7,826 bases of DNA, taken from positions 1 through 7,826 of the forward strand of contig DQUX01000117.1 of NCBI GenBank assembly GCA_015662065.1, written 5' to 3'. The notes beneath the pieces are model-generated. The model had not been told where the DNA came from. It saw nothing but the letters and a program-made list of their open reading frames with translations, and did not search any database. Each line of letters starts with the position of its first letter. The stretch's first letter is position 1. This DNA is from Anaerolineales bacterium. Lineage in GTDB: Bacteria; Chloroflexota; Anaerolineae; B4-G1; DUEL01. The translations under genes were made by a program, and so were the position numbers. Positions 1-6,857 of the stretch are shown here, piece after piece.

Positions 1-5
1 TACGG

Positions 6-32
6 AGTATATGTCAACTTTGCACTTGTCAA
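6..32 (-). promoter_or_regulatory. Candidate leader promoter 2
   Basis: TTGACA at 32-27 and TATACT (five of six matches to TATAAT) at 11-6, but with a 15-base spacer, shorter than the optimal 17. A further TTGACA at 17-12 abuts the -10-like box; its own -10 would lie outside the window. Transcription would start at or just past the left edge, as expected for a promoter of the pre-crRNA. Confidence 0.4.
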
Positions 33-53
33 AGAGCTAAAAGTACCCGAGGG

Positions 54-83
54 AGTATCCCCCAGATCCTCCTAACCTGTCAA
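54..83 (-). promoter_or_regulatory. Candidate leader promoter 1
   Basis: Perfect -35 hexamer TTGACA at 83-78 and GATACT (four of six matches to TATAAT) at 59-54, with an 18-base spacer, reading leftwards away from cas2. The -10 part lies within a small palindrome. The -35 match is exact but the -10 is weak. Confidence 0.35.
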
Positions 84-108
84 GTCGGGAGACCTCCGCG
101 GGAGGGGG

Positions 109-148
109 CGTCGATCCCCGGCCTCAAAAACACCACCGAAGGTCGACG
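109..148 (-). repeat. Imperfect inverted repeat just after cas2 (hairpin)
   Basis: The arms are 13 bases each (148-136 and 121-109) with a 14-base loop. On the minus strand CGTCGACCTTCGG faces CCGGGGATCGACG: ten Watson-Crick pairs, two U-G pairs and one C-A mismatch in RNA. On the plus strand the same arms give two adjacent C-A mismatches and one U-G pair, so the structure is somewhat better in RNA transcribed in the cas direction. It begins three bases after the cas2 stop. No run of T follows the stem, so it is not a classical intrinsic terminator. It could protect the 3' end of the cas mRNA or act as a leader element. Confidence 0.6.
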
Positions 149-151
149 ACT

Positions 152-424
152 TCAAACCACCCACCCTAAACCGCCCTTGCGCTTACCTAGCTCCTGGCGC
201 TCCAGCCACCGCTCGCTGCGCAGCACGTAGATCAGCACACTGTCCTCTTCCTCGTCCATCACATCCCGGAGTTCCGCCTTGAGCCTCTCCAGCTGCGCCC
301 CCGTCAGCTCTCCCTCCAACACCGAGTTCTGCACCCAGGTGAGGTACCTCCGCCCCACCTTGAGCACCTTGGCCACCCGCTCCACCGCCACGTCGTAGAC
401 CAGGATCACGTACACCCTTACCAC
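152..424 (-). CDS. cas2: Cas2, partner of the Cas1 integrase
   Basis: Cas2 is the small dimeric ferredoxin-fold protein that bridges two Cas1 dimers and sets spacer length. It has 90 residues from the GTG at 424. The first strand VYVILVYDV carries the conserved Asp (D11), followed by RVAKVLKVGRRYLTWVQNSVLEGELT, which is highly typical of thermophile I-B Cas2. There is no ATG near the start. GTG 424 has GGAG only three bases away and overlaps the cas1 stop; a second GTG at 415 would give MYVILVYDV, also a common family N-terminus, with GGAG 12 bases away and no overlap. I keep the longer form but the choice is open. In either case translation is probably coupled to cas1. The gene ends in a Gly/Lys-rich tail, LGKRKGGLGWVV, and is the last gene of the operon. 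Confidence 0.95.
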   Translation of the reverse strand: MVRVYVILVYDVAVERVAKVLKVGRRYLTWVQNSVLEGELTGAQLERLKAELRDVMDEEEDSVLIYVLRSERWLERQELGKRKGGLGWVV

Positions 425-1446
425 CGGCTCCGGAACGGCTCGTAAGGCCGCTCGCCCAAGAGGTGCTTCTCCAGCTTGTAAAGCTCCAGACGGATCAGCC
501 GACGGTAGGAGACGTTCCGCTTCAGGCCCCGATGGTAGATGGTCGTCTGCAACCGCTTCTCCCAGGCCTCCACGAAGCGGCGCCGACCCGCCTCGGTGAG
601 GTAGAGCCCGCCCAGCGCCTCTTCGAAGTGCTTCGCCCGGATCTGCCCCTTCTGCACCAGGCTTAGGACCAGACGGTCCACCAAAACGGGTTTGAAGACC
701 TCGGCCACGTCGAGGTTGAGCGTAAATCTCCGGAAGTTCGTGGCGTGCAAAAACCCGATCCTCGGGTCCAGATGCGTCTTGTAGATCTCAGAGAGCGTTG
801 TGGTATAAAGCAACGTGTTCCCGAAGGAGATCAGGGCGTTCAAGCGGTTCTGGGGCGGGCGCCTCGTACGGGCCTCGAAGGCGAAGGCCTCCTCGTTCAA
901 GATGACGTCGAAGGCTCGGTAGTAGGCCTCGCGGGCCTGTCCCTCGGCCTGCATGAGTTGTTCTACATTCCCGAGCCCCTCCAAGCGGGCCCGCTGTCGC
1001 TCCACCGTCTCGACCGCCGGGGCGAGTTCCGCCTCCAGGCCTCGGTTCTGATAGTAGCGCAACACCCGTACCAGGTTCACAAGGGCCCCTTCCACGAACT
1101 TACGGGCCAGCGCCAAGCGCTTCCCCGGGTCGAGGTAGTGCTCCGCCTGCTTGAGCACCAAATGCCCGGAGTTGTAGTGCTCCCTCGGGTAGAAGGAGCC
1201 TACGTAATACCCGCGGCGGTTATAGAAGTGCAGCAAGATCTCGTTCTTGCTCAGGAACTCGAGCAGGCGCTTGTTGAGGTCCAGTTCGCCGAAGGCGTGG
1301 ATCTCTTGGATCTGTTCGATAGGGAAATACTTCCGCTTCGGATGACCCGGTCCGTTCCCGTCAGGGGGCTCAGGTAGCTCCAAAACGAGGGTGTTCTGCT
1401 TGCGCTTAAGCCGCCCGCTGCTCATGAGGTAAAGCGTCTTCTTCAT
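418..1446 (-). CDS. cas1: Cas1, CRISPR integrase (type I-B)
   Basis: Cas1 is the integrase that, bound to Cas2, inserts new spacers at the leader end of the array. With the ATG at 1446 it has 342 residues beginning MKKTLYLMSSGRLKRKQNTL, matching the usual N-terminal beta domain of I-B Cas1. The predicted metal-binding residues are E168 (QAEGQAREAYYRAFD), H234 (GFLHATNFRRF) and D246, with E249 nearby (LNLDVAEVFKP). The start is decided by AAGGAGGG (1461-1454), seven bases before the ATG. The frame is open for another 40 codons upstream, but these overlap the 3' end of cas4, are rich in Arg and Pro, and resemble no Cas1 N-terminus. The TAA stop at 420-418 overlaps the longest cas2 frame by seven bases. 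Intact and presumably active. Confidence 0.97.
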   Translation of the reverse strand: MKKTLYLMSSGRLKRKQNTLVLELPEPPDGNGPGHPKRKYFPIEQIQEIHAFGELDLNKRLLEFLSKNEILLHFYNRRGYYVGSFYPREHYNSGHLVLKQAEHYLDPGKRLALARKFVEGALVNLVRVLRYYQNRGLEAELAPAVETVERQRARLEGLGNVEQLMQAEGQAREAYYRAFDVILNEEAFAFEARTRRPPQNRLNALISFGNTLLYTTTLSEIYKTHLDPRIGFLHATNFRRFTLNLDVAEVFKPVLVDRLVLSLVQKGQIRAKHFEEALGGLYLTEAGRRRFVEAWEKRLQTTIYHRGLKRNVSYRRLIRLELYKLEKHLLGERPYEPFRSRW

Positions 1447-1453
1447 TGTGGAG

Positions 1454-1461
1454 CCCTCCTT
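1454..1461 (-). promoter_or_regulatory. Shine-Dalgarno of cas1
   Basis: AAGGAGGG seven bases upstream of ATG 1446 in the 43-base cas4-cas1 gap. It fixes the cas1 start at MKKTLYL and rules against the longer open frame that begins inside cas4. Confidence 0.85.
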
Positions 1462-1489
1462 GCCCTTTTGTCTCCTAGCCAGATCCAGC

Positions 1490-2035
1490 TCAAGCCCGAT
1501 CTTCCTTCTTGGGTGCCGGGGCCGCGTGCGGATCGAGGTCGCCCCAGCAGAAGTCACGGTAAGCACAGCGGCGGCAGAAGGGGATCCGTTGGGGAGGTGG
1601 GGGCAGCGGCTCCTGGATCAGCTCTTGTAGGTCCTCGATGGCTTGCTTGAGGCGGGCCCGTCCTTCGACGTCGAGCTCGATCTCAAGGCGCTTTCGCTCC
1701 TTGGGAAAGCGCAGCTCCCCTCGGGCGTACACACCATGTTCCTCCAGCCTCTGCAAATAGAAGAGGAGCTGCAGACGGGCAGCCGCAACGAAGCGCGAGG
1801 ACTTCTTTACCTCGGCTATGACGACTTCGCCCGCTTCGGTCTCTAGGAGATCGACCTTCATGCCGGGGAGGCTCAGCTCCCGACGCTTCGAGCGCGGATA
1901 GGCCCTTTTACTTAGGAAACGCCCCAACTCCAAATAGGGGTCGTCCTCGTCGGGGGTGATCTCATGGGCCAGAAGCCACGCCTCCCGCTTGCAGATGGCC
2001 CAATACCACAAGAGCGTTCCCGTGAGCTTCGGCAT
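1490..2035 (-). CDS. cas4: Cas4, RecB-like exonuclease with Fe-S cluster, spacer acquisition
   Basis: Cas4 works with Cas1-Cas2 to trim prespacers and select those with a correct PAM and orientation. It has 181 residues, usual for the family. Four cysteines expected to hold an iron-sulfur cluster are C15 (AICKREAW) and C154, C157 and C163 (FCRRCAYRDFC). The RecB-type nuclease residues are present: H24, D62 in GMKVDLL, E75 and K77 in IAEVKKS, and QLLFY (89-93) for the QxxxY motif. The start is ATG 2035 with GAGGG at 2045-2041, five bases away. It sits 12 bases after cas3 and 43 bases before cas1, the position usual for I-B adaptation modules. After the last cysteine the C-terminus ends in a Pro/Ala/Lys-rich tail with no visible motif. 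Active site appears complete. Confidence 0.96.
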   Translation of the reverse strand: MPKLTGTLLWYWAICKREAWLLAHEITPDEDDPYLELGRFLSKRAYPRSKRRELSLPGMKVDLLETEAGEVVIAEVKKSSRFVAAARLQLLFYLQRLEEHGVYARGELRFPKERKRLEIELDVEGRARLKQAIEDLQELIQEPLPPPPQRIPFCRRCAYRDFCWGDLDPHAAPAPKKEDRA

Positions 2036-2047
2036 CTTCTCCCTCGG

Positions 2048-4516
2048 TTATTCGATCCACGCCTCGGCCAGCTCTGCGGGCTCCCAGCGGAAGCCCGTCT
2101 CTTCGTCGTAGTAGCGGGGGAGCTGCCTGTGGGGCACCCAGCGGAGGCCCTCCGGCCGATGCAAGGCCGGGGGCAGGTTTGCCCGAACGCGGAGGAGCAG
2201 CGGGCGCACCAAGTTGTCGTGTAGTCGCCGACGATACCGCAGGTAGGCCTCGCGGCGTCTCTTGAGTTCCCCTTCCTCCAGCACCTCGGGTTTGAACCTC
2301 TCGAGGAGCCAGCGCTCCTGCTTTGGGGTGAGCGCGACGAAGATGGGGACCTGCTCCGGGCTCTCGATGAGGTGGAACTCGCTGAGGGTGGGATCTTCAC
2401 TCGAGAGGCGATCGTAGGCCAGGCGGGTGTAGGCCCGCCAAAGCGTGTCGGAGCGCTGTTGGGAAAGGCGCGCTTGGGTCTCTTGGAAATAGCGCTCGAC
2501 CAGTTCGGCGTAGCGGGGCTCCGGCAATTCAGGGGGAACTCCCTCCAGTAGCCGTCGGGCGAGGTGGGTGTGAACAGCCCCATACACCCGGTTGCACCCC
2601 CCTTCCTGCAAGGGAAGGACGTACGAGATCCCGGCCTCCTCTCCCAGGGCGCCCTCGCGGTTGCAACGGCCCGCCACCTGTACAAGCGCGTCGAGGGGCC
2701 CCAGATCCCTCACCGTAGCCGAGAAATCAAGGTCCACCCCGGCTTCAATAACTTGGGTGGAGACAACCAACGCCCGCCCCCCTCGCTTAAGGTGACGCTT
2801 AAGAGCCCACAAGCGCACCCGTCGCTGCCAAGGCACGATGTTCGTGGACAGATACACCAGCCAGGTCGCCTCGCCTTCGCCCCGAGGTCGGGGTGGCACA
2901 CACCCGAAGGGCTCCAGCTGGGACCCGAGGAGCTCCCGCAGCCTACGATACACCTCCAGCGAAGTCTTGATCGTGTTTACTACGATCAATAGCGAGCCAT
3001 GTCTTTCGTAAAGCTCCGCCACCTTTTCCACCCAAGCCTCTAAAGGAAGTTCTTCGCGGATGACCAGCATCCGGGTGCGGCGCTGCCTCTGGAAGAGCGC
3101 TTGGGGATCGGGGTGGAGCTCCCGCGTCCCAGGGAAGATGAGCGGCCGGGTGGCCGTCATCTGCAAAACCACCAACCCCAGCTCCCCGCACAACGTTTCG
3201 AACACCCTGCCGGTGAGGGGCCAATATTCTATCGGAAGCGCTTGAACTTCGTCTAAGATAACGATCGACCCGATGAGGTTGTGCAACTTCTTCAGGAAGC
3301 GGTTCTGGTACCCCAACACCGTGTGGAAGAGCTGCACGAAGGTGGTGACGATCACCTCGCTCTCCCAGGCCTCGACCATCAAGAGGGCCTGGTCGAGGGG
3401 CAGCTCCTCCCCTGCCCGAGGGCTGTAGGAAACTTCCGCTAGGTGGTGATGTCGCAGCAGGAGCGACTCAGACACCTTCTCGCTTCCAAGACGGAGCACC
3501 CGATGGAAGACTTTGTAGTTCTGCTCGATGATGTTGATGAAGGGGAGGGCGTACACGATGCGTGGAGCATAAGTCCCACCCCATCGGCTTTGAAGCTTGG
3601 TCCGAAGCCGAAGGGCTACATCCAAAGCGGCAAGCGTCTTTCCCAGGCCGGTGGGAGCGGTGAGCGCGAAGATCCGCCCGGGAAGCTCTTCCGGCGGGAG
3701 GGTTTCTACTTGTTCGCGCACGGCCCGCTGGAACTCGAAGCGCAGTCGGTCCAGCCCGTGGCGGGGCTTCCTCTCGCTCAAGAACTGCTCCACGAGATCG
3801 GGAGGCAGCGGGGTTCGCCTCGGAGGCCGGATGGCCGCGGCGCTGAACTTGTCCGCGTCGATGAGCGCCGAGAAAAGGAGCTGGCCCCAGAGGCAGAGCC
3901 GAGCCCCAACCTCCTCGGACAGCTTGCCCAGCTCGTACTGCAGGCGGGCCAACTCCCCGAAGATGTCCCGGAGATCGGGGGCCTCGACCAAGGCCTCCAG
4001 CGTCTCCAACCCCAGAGCGCGCCACTCCTCCCTGAACTCATCTTGGGCCAGCAGATCCGTGAGCTGGCGCTCCAGGGCTTCAAGCGCCCGCCGCAGCTCA
4101 CCCGTGGCCCGTCCAGGATCCCCCAGGGGCGGGAGGAGCGTCTCCGGGGCGACGAGGTGGCCGTGGTGGCGATGGACGGCCAAATACCCCAAAAGCGGCA
4201 GGAACTCCCTACCAGGAGCATCCTCGTTCGGGAGGGCGCTTAGGCGCTCCCTCAAGAGCCAAGCCGCGCAGACGGCCCCGAAGAAGGCGTGCCGCTCCAG
4301 CCCACCCTCGAAGCACTTCCCCGTGCGCAGGTGCTTTTGGAAGTAGGAGGTGTACTTTCCCAAGTCGTGGGTCAGGCCTACGAGGTAGGCCGCTTCCCGC
4401 AGTAGCGCCCGGTGGCGCAGGGCGGGGTGGTCCAGCCGCGCCCGCGCCCCCTCGGCCACCTCCTGTAAGTGCTCGCGTAGGGACTTGCCCGGATGCGATT
4501 TGTACTCGGTCGCCAT
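2048..4516 (-). CDS. cas3: Cas3, HD nuclease fused to superfamily 2 helicase
   Basis: Cas3 is recruited to target-bound Cascade, nicks the displaced strand and degrades DNA while translocating. The protein is a single 822-residue chain with HD domain first. HD metal ligands visible are H16 (REHL), H50-D51 in GLTHDLGK, H76, a histidine cluster at 115-120 (HRHHGH) and D220 in ALIDADKF. The helicase part has Walker A TAPTGLGKT (286-294), Walker B ILDEVQ (420-425), motif III TAT (454-456), the STQVIEAGVDLDF segment (586-598) and motif VI QVAGRCNR (613-620). All key residues are intact, so it should be active. The start is ATG 4516, 35 bases after the cas5 stop, with AGAGAGG some 12 bases upstream. 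The C-terminal 150 residues are basic and fit the accessory C-terminal domain. The TAA stop is 12 bases before cas4. Confidence 0.97.
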   Translation of the reverse strand: MATEYKSHPGKSLREHLQEVAEGARARLDHPALRHRALLREAAYLVGLTHDLGKYTSYFQKHLRTGKCFEGGLERHAFFGAVCAAWLLRERLSALPNEDAPGREFLPLLGYLAVHRHHGHLVAPETLLPPLGDPGRATGELRRALEALERQLTDLLAQDEFREEWRALGLETLEALVEAPDLRDIFGELARLQYELGKLSEEVGARLCLWGQLLFSALIDADKFSAAAIRPPRRTPLPPDLVEQFLSERKPRHGLDRLRFEFQRAVREQVETLPPEELPGRIFALTAPTGLGKTLAALDVALRLRTKLQSRWGGTYAPRIVYALPFINIIEQNYKVFHRVLRLGSEKVSESLLLRHHHLAEVSYSPRAGEELPLDQALLMVEAWESEVIVTTFVQLFHTVLGYQNRFLKKLHNLIGSIVILDEVQALPIEYWPLTGRVFETLCGELGLVVLQMTATRPLIFPGTRELHPDPQALFQRQRRTRMLVIREELPLEAWVEKVAELYERHGSLLIVVNTIKTSLEVYRRLRELLGSQLEPFGCVPPRPRGEGEATWLVYLSTNIVPWQRRVRLWALKRHLKRGGRALVVSTQVIEAGVDLDFSATVRDLGPLDALVQVAGRCNREGALGEEAGISYVLPLQEGGCNRVYGAVHTHLARRLLEGVPPELPEPRYAELVERYFQETQARLSQQRSDTLWRAYTRLAYDRLSSEDPTLSEFHLIESPEQVPIFVALTPKQERWLLERFKPEVLEEGELKRRREAYLRYRRRLHDNLVRPLLLRVRANLPPALHRPEGLRWVPHRQLPRYYDEETGFRWEPAELAEAWIE

Positions 4517-4551
4517 CCCCTTGTGCTTCCTCTCTCTTACTCACCTCAAGA

Positions 4552-5328
4552 TCAAAGTTCTAAGAAGACGCCATATTTGTCCTCGTCGGGCAAACGGAAG
4601 ATCTCCCCGCGTACTCGGAGGAGCAGGGGACGGCCCTCGGCCTCCCAGAGGACGTCGGCGACGGACTGAAGTCTCCGAGTGTCCGTGAAGTCAAAGGGCA
4701 TTCGGTCCTTGAGCAGCCTCCGCCCCACGAGGCGTTCGAGCGGCGGCAACTCCACTATCCGCGGCAAAGGAATGACCGTCCCCAAGGGCAACGGTTCATG
4801 GGGGTCTAAGACCCAATCGACCGTCCCCGGGTCGTGGAGCCGGGGGTTCTCCACCCAGGCGGGGCACTCCGTCAGGCCCAGATAAAGGGGGTAACGGTAC
4901 TCCCTCTGAACGAGCTGCCGGTGTAGTTTCCGAACGAGTTCCGGCTCGACGTGGGCGAAGTAAACTCGATAGCGCACGAATCGCTCCGGCGACCGTGGAA
5001 GGACCAGCTCCAAAGGAATCTGGGTGTGACCCCGGCTCCCGTCCCAGCCCTCGTTCTTGGTGAAGAGGTAGTTGACCGTCTGTATCGCGGTGCGCACGGG
5101 GCTCCGTAAGCGAACACCGATCCGTGCCCGCTCGGAGCCCAGCTCCTCGTAATACCCATCGCGTTCGTAGCCCAGGAGGGCGGCGATCAGGCCCATGAGC
5201 ATCGTGCGCGGTGGCACCGGGTACGAGAGCGAGGAAGAGTTCGTATAGAACTTGCGAAAGTGGGCCATCGGACCCACTACTTCAAAGATCAACAGCGGTC
5301 CCTTCGCTTTCCCTTCGCTCCCTGCCAT
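4552..5328 (-). CDS. cas5: Cas5 (Cas5h), crRNA 5'-handle-binding subunit of type I-B Cascade
   Basis: Cas5 caps the 5' handle of the crRNA and joins Cas8b to the Cas7 filament. With the ATG at 5328 it has 258 residues. The N-terminal block GPMAHFRKFYTNSSSLSYPV, then PPRTMLMGLIAALLGYERDGYYEELG, is the diagnostic Cas5h signature, covering the first RRM strand, the thumb region and a helix. A GTG at 5340 would add four residues (MRDL) and has GGAG four bases upstream. I prefer ATG 5328 because it is a stronger codon and AGAGG (5344-5340) lies 11 bases before it, but the choice is not certain. The start lies 36 bases downstream of the cas7 stop. In subtype I-B processing is normally by Cas6, not Cas5, so a catalytic role as in I-C is not expected. 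Full length, no disruption. Confidence 0.94.
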   Translation of the reverse strand: MAGSEGKAKGPLLIFEVVGPMAHFRKFYTNSSSLSYPVPPRTMLMGLIAALLGYERDGYYEELGSERARIGVRLRSPVRTAIQTVNYLFTKNEGWDGSRGHTQIPLELVLPRSPERFVRYRVYFAHVEPELVRKLHRQLVQREYRYPLYLGLTECPAWVENPRLHDPGTVDWVLDPHEPLPLGTVIPLPRIVELPPLERLVGRRLLKDRMPFDFTDTRRLQSVADVLWEAEGRPLLLRVRGEIFRLPDEDKYGVFLEL

Positions 5329-5364
5329 GAGATCACGCACCTCTCTCCGCCGGTCGCGCGAGGC

Positions 5365-6390
5365 TCATGAAGAGGCACCCGGAGCTTGGACGGTTGCGAC
5401 GGTGAGTCCCACCTCCTCCAGCGCGGCCTTCAGCGGAACCCCGGAGGCGAAGTCGGGATGCACCCAGAGGACGACCTTTTCGATCTTGTCTTTCGCGTTC
5501 TGGAGGCGCTGCACGAGGCCAGTGAAGTTGAGCTCCACATCGTCTGGCTTTTCGAGTCCCTCCTCGCGCTCCAGGCTGATCCCGGCCCGCAGATCCCCTA
5601 AGAGCGTCCGGTCGTCCTTGTACTGCACCCGCAGATACAGTCGGGGAGTTTGCCCCAGCTTGCTCCGGGTAGTGGCCAAAAGGGGTAGAGCCTCGATCAA
5701 CGAGTGGTCCAAGAGCCGCACGTCCTGCTCGGTTAGTCCGGTGAATCGAGCTCGCCAGGCGCTGATCGTCCCGTAGAACGCCAGGAACGAGTACTTGACC
5801 CGCCAGTCCTTGCCAAAAGTCCCGTACTGTCCCTTCTCCTCCCGCTCGCGGCCAGCAAACTGCGAGCTGATCGTGGCCGAGGGCAGGATCTCCACCCGAT
5901 TCAGAGAGTAGCCCCAGGAGAGCTGTACCGGCCCCGTCAAGGTGAGGGAGGCCCCACCGCGCTCCCCCTCCCCTTCGCCGATGGGGATAGTTGCCCCGAA
6001 GAGCCGCGCGTCCACGAGCTTGCGCAGCAGCCATTGGGAGAATTCCAGCTGCTTGGCCGCTTCCTTGGCCGACCTCGCCCCGAACTCCTTGGCCAGGCCG
6101 TCAATCCGCTGCTTGGCCGAGACTCGCTGTGGCGCGCCGTTCTCGTCCTCCAGCTGCCGCACCCAAACATCAGGTTTCGGATCGTATCCTAGGTTCTTCC
6201 ATTGATCTTCCCCCAAGGCGAGCCAATAGTCCCGGAGATAGCGCTTGAGGCGGACGTCGCTCACCAAGTTACGCCCGGTCTCGTAGTCCATCCGCGGCTT
6301 GTTCTCCTCGTCGGGGTCGCCATTGGGGTTGCACAGCCTGGCGTCGTACAGATACAAAAGCTCGCTGTTTCTCCGAACGATCTCGCTCAT
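5365..6390 (-). CDS. cas7: Cas7 (Csh2), backbone subunit of type I-B Cascade
   Basis: This is the repeated backbone protein (RAMP, RRM-like fold) that forms a helical filament along crRNA and presents the guide for base pairing. It has 341 residues, a normal length for the family. The N-terminal segment YLYDARLCNPNGDPDEENKP (residues 13-32) is the characteristic first strand and glycine-rich turn of Csh2. RMDYETGRNLVSDVRLKRYLRDY follows, and the mid-protein run TGPVQLSWGYSLNRVE with nearby ATISSQF is also conserved in Csh2. The start is firm: ATG at 6390 overlaps the cas8b/cas11b stop as ATGA and has GAGGAGGTG at 6404-6396 with seven bases between AGGAGG and ATG. This overlap suggests translational coupling, so that Cas11b and Cas7, both needed in multiple copies, are made together. 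The C-terminus is a short Ser/Ala tail. Nothing is missing or broken. Confidence 0.96.
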   Translation of the reverse strand: MSEIVRRNSELLYLYDARLCNPNGDPDEENKPRMDYETGRNLVSDVRLKRYLRDYWLALGEDQWKNLGYDPKPDVWVRQLEDENGAPQRVSAKQRIDGLAKEFGARSAKEAAKQLEFSQWLLRKLVDARLFGATIPIGEGEGERGGASLTLTGPVQLSWGYSLNRVEILPSATISSQFAGREREEKGQYGTFGKDWRVKYSFLAFYGTISAWRARFTGLTEQDVRLLDHSLIEALPLLATTRSKLGQTPRLYLRVQYKDDRTLLGDLRAGISLEREEGLEKPDDVELNFTGLVQRLQNAKDKIEKVVLWVHPDFASGVPLKAALEEVGLTVATVQAPGASS

Positions 6391-6857
6391 ACGGACACCT
6401 CCTCATCTTTTTCTTCTTCTCGTTGGGCTTCCGCTTCCCGCCTCTGTTTCCCCGCCCGGATCGCTTGGTGGGTAGCATAGGCGTAGCCCGAGAGCACCCA
6501 GTAGACGTTCTCCTGCGGGGAGCCCAGCTCGTTCGCGCCCAGCGCCCGGTCGAGATATGCTTTCATCGCCGCGTAGAGTCCCTCGTTGTAGTCCACAATC
6601 TTGTACTGCCGAAGTTTCTCGTAAACCTCATTGGCCAGGCGCAGGAGCTTGTTCCGGTCCATTCCCTGGAAATGAACCTTGTTGAGGATGGGTTTTCCGC
6701 TGTCCCGCTGCTCGCGGGTGGAGCCAATCTTGCCGATGAGCACCCCCAGCAGGAAGAGGCCCCGCCGGGCCCCCACCAGCCCGAGCCCCTCCATCCAAGC
6801 CCTTGTAGCTTCATCGACCCCATTCCGCTCAACCTCCACTGCTTCGGAAGATACCAT
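6387..6857 (-). CDS. cas11b: Cas11b, small Cascade subunit made by internal translation inside cas8b
   Basis: Separate small-subunit product predicted from an in-frame ATG inside cas8b, 156 residues, starting MVSSEAVEVERNG and sharing the cas8b stop. Just upstream lies AAAGGAGGTGA (6878-6868), an 11-base match to the usual bacterial anti-Shine-Dalgarno, read there as Lys-Gly-Gly-Glu. The gap from GGAGG to ATG is 13 bases, slightly long, or 10 from the end of the full match. The surrounding 100 bases are markedly AT-rich compared with the rest of the gene, as expected for an unstructured initiation site. Internal translation of cas11 from cas8 is established for types I-B, I-C and I-D; the product binds along the Cas7 backbone in several copies and stabilises the target strand. 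The sequence is mostly helical, with LFLLGVLIGKIG and NKLLRLANEVYEKLRQYK. That the site is used here is inferred, but the signal is the strongest in the window. Confidence 0.85.
   Translation of the reverse strand: MVSSEAVEVERNGVDEATRAWMEGLGLVGARRGLFLLGVLIGKIGSTREQRDSGKPILNKVHFQGMDRNKLLRLANEVYEKLRQYKIVDYNEGLYAAMKAYLDRALGANELGSPQENVYWVLSGYAYATHQAIRAGKQRREAEAQREEEKDEEVSV

Larger units (their letters stand above)
1..151 (-). promoter_or_regulatory. Putative CRISPR leader downstream of cas2
   Basis: No gene is seen in these 151 bases. The position (between cas2 and the edge, where I-B arrays commonly begin), lower GC content at the far end, a hairpin at the cas2 side and several promoter-like hexamers reading leftwards suggest a CRISPR leader, with the array beginning outside the window. 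On the minus strand TTGACA occurs exactly three times (83-78, 32-27, 17-12). GGAGTAT (plus strand) occurs twice, at 4-10 and 52-58. CTTTG and CAAAG form a short inverted repeat (18-22 and 30-34) lying between and across two of the TTGACA copies. GGGA-GTA-TCCC (51-61) is another small palindrome. No repeat unit of CRISPR type is seen, so the assignment rests on context. Confidence 0.55.

Noticed and set aside
93..105. CCTCC-GCG-GGAGG palindrome as an intrinsic terminator
   Set aside because: The stem is only five pairs and no T-run follows on either strand.
1..151. A CRISPR repeat-spacer array inside the window
   Set aside because: Only 6-7 base motifs recur; there is no repeat of 20 bases or more, so no array is called.
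1447..1566. 40-residue N-terminal extension of Cas1, or a Cas4-Cas1 fusion
   Set aside because: The frame is open but overlaps cas4 out of frame, and a clear SD and family-typical N-terminus mark ATG 1446.
1912..2685. Minus-strand 257-codon frame overlapping the 3' end of cas3 and the start of cas4
   Set aside because: It is an out-of-frame reading of cas3/cas4 with Ser/Arg/Pro-rich composition and no domain; cas3 and cas4 have intact motifs in their own frames.
3443..4243. Long plus-strand open frames opposite cas3, cas1 and cas7 (for example 3443-4243, 745-1377, 5252-5776)
   Set aside because: They lie antisense to clearly conserved Cas genes, have no recognisable domains and are low-complexity Arg/Pro/Ser/Gly-rich, as expected for chance frames in GC-rich DNA.
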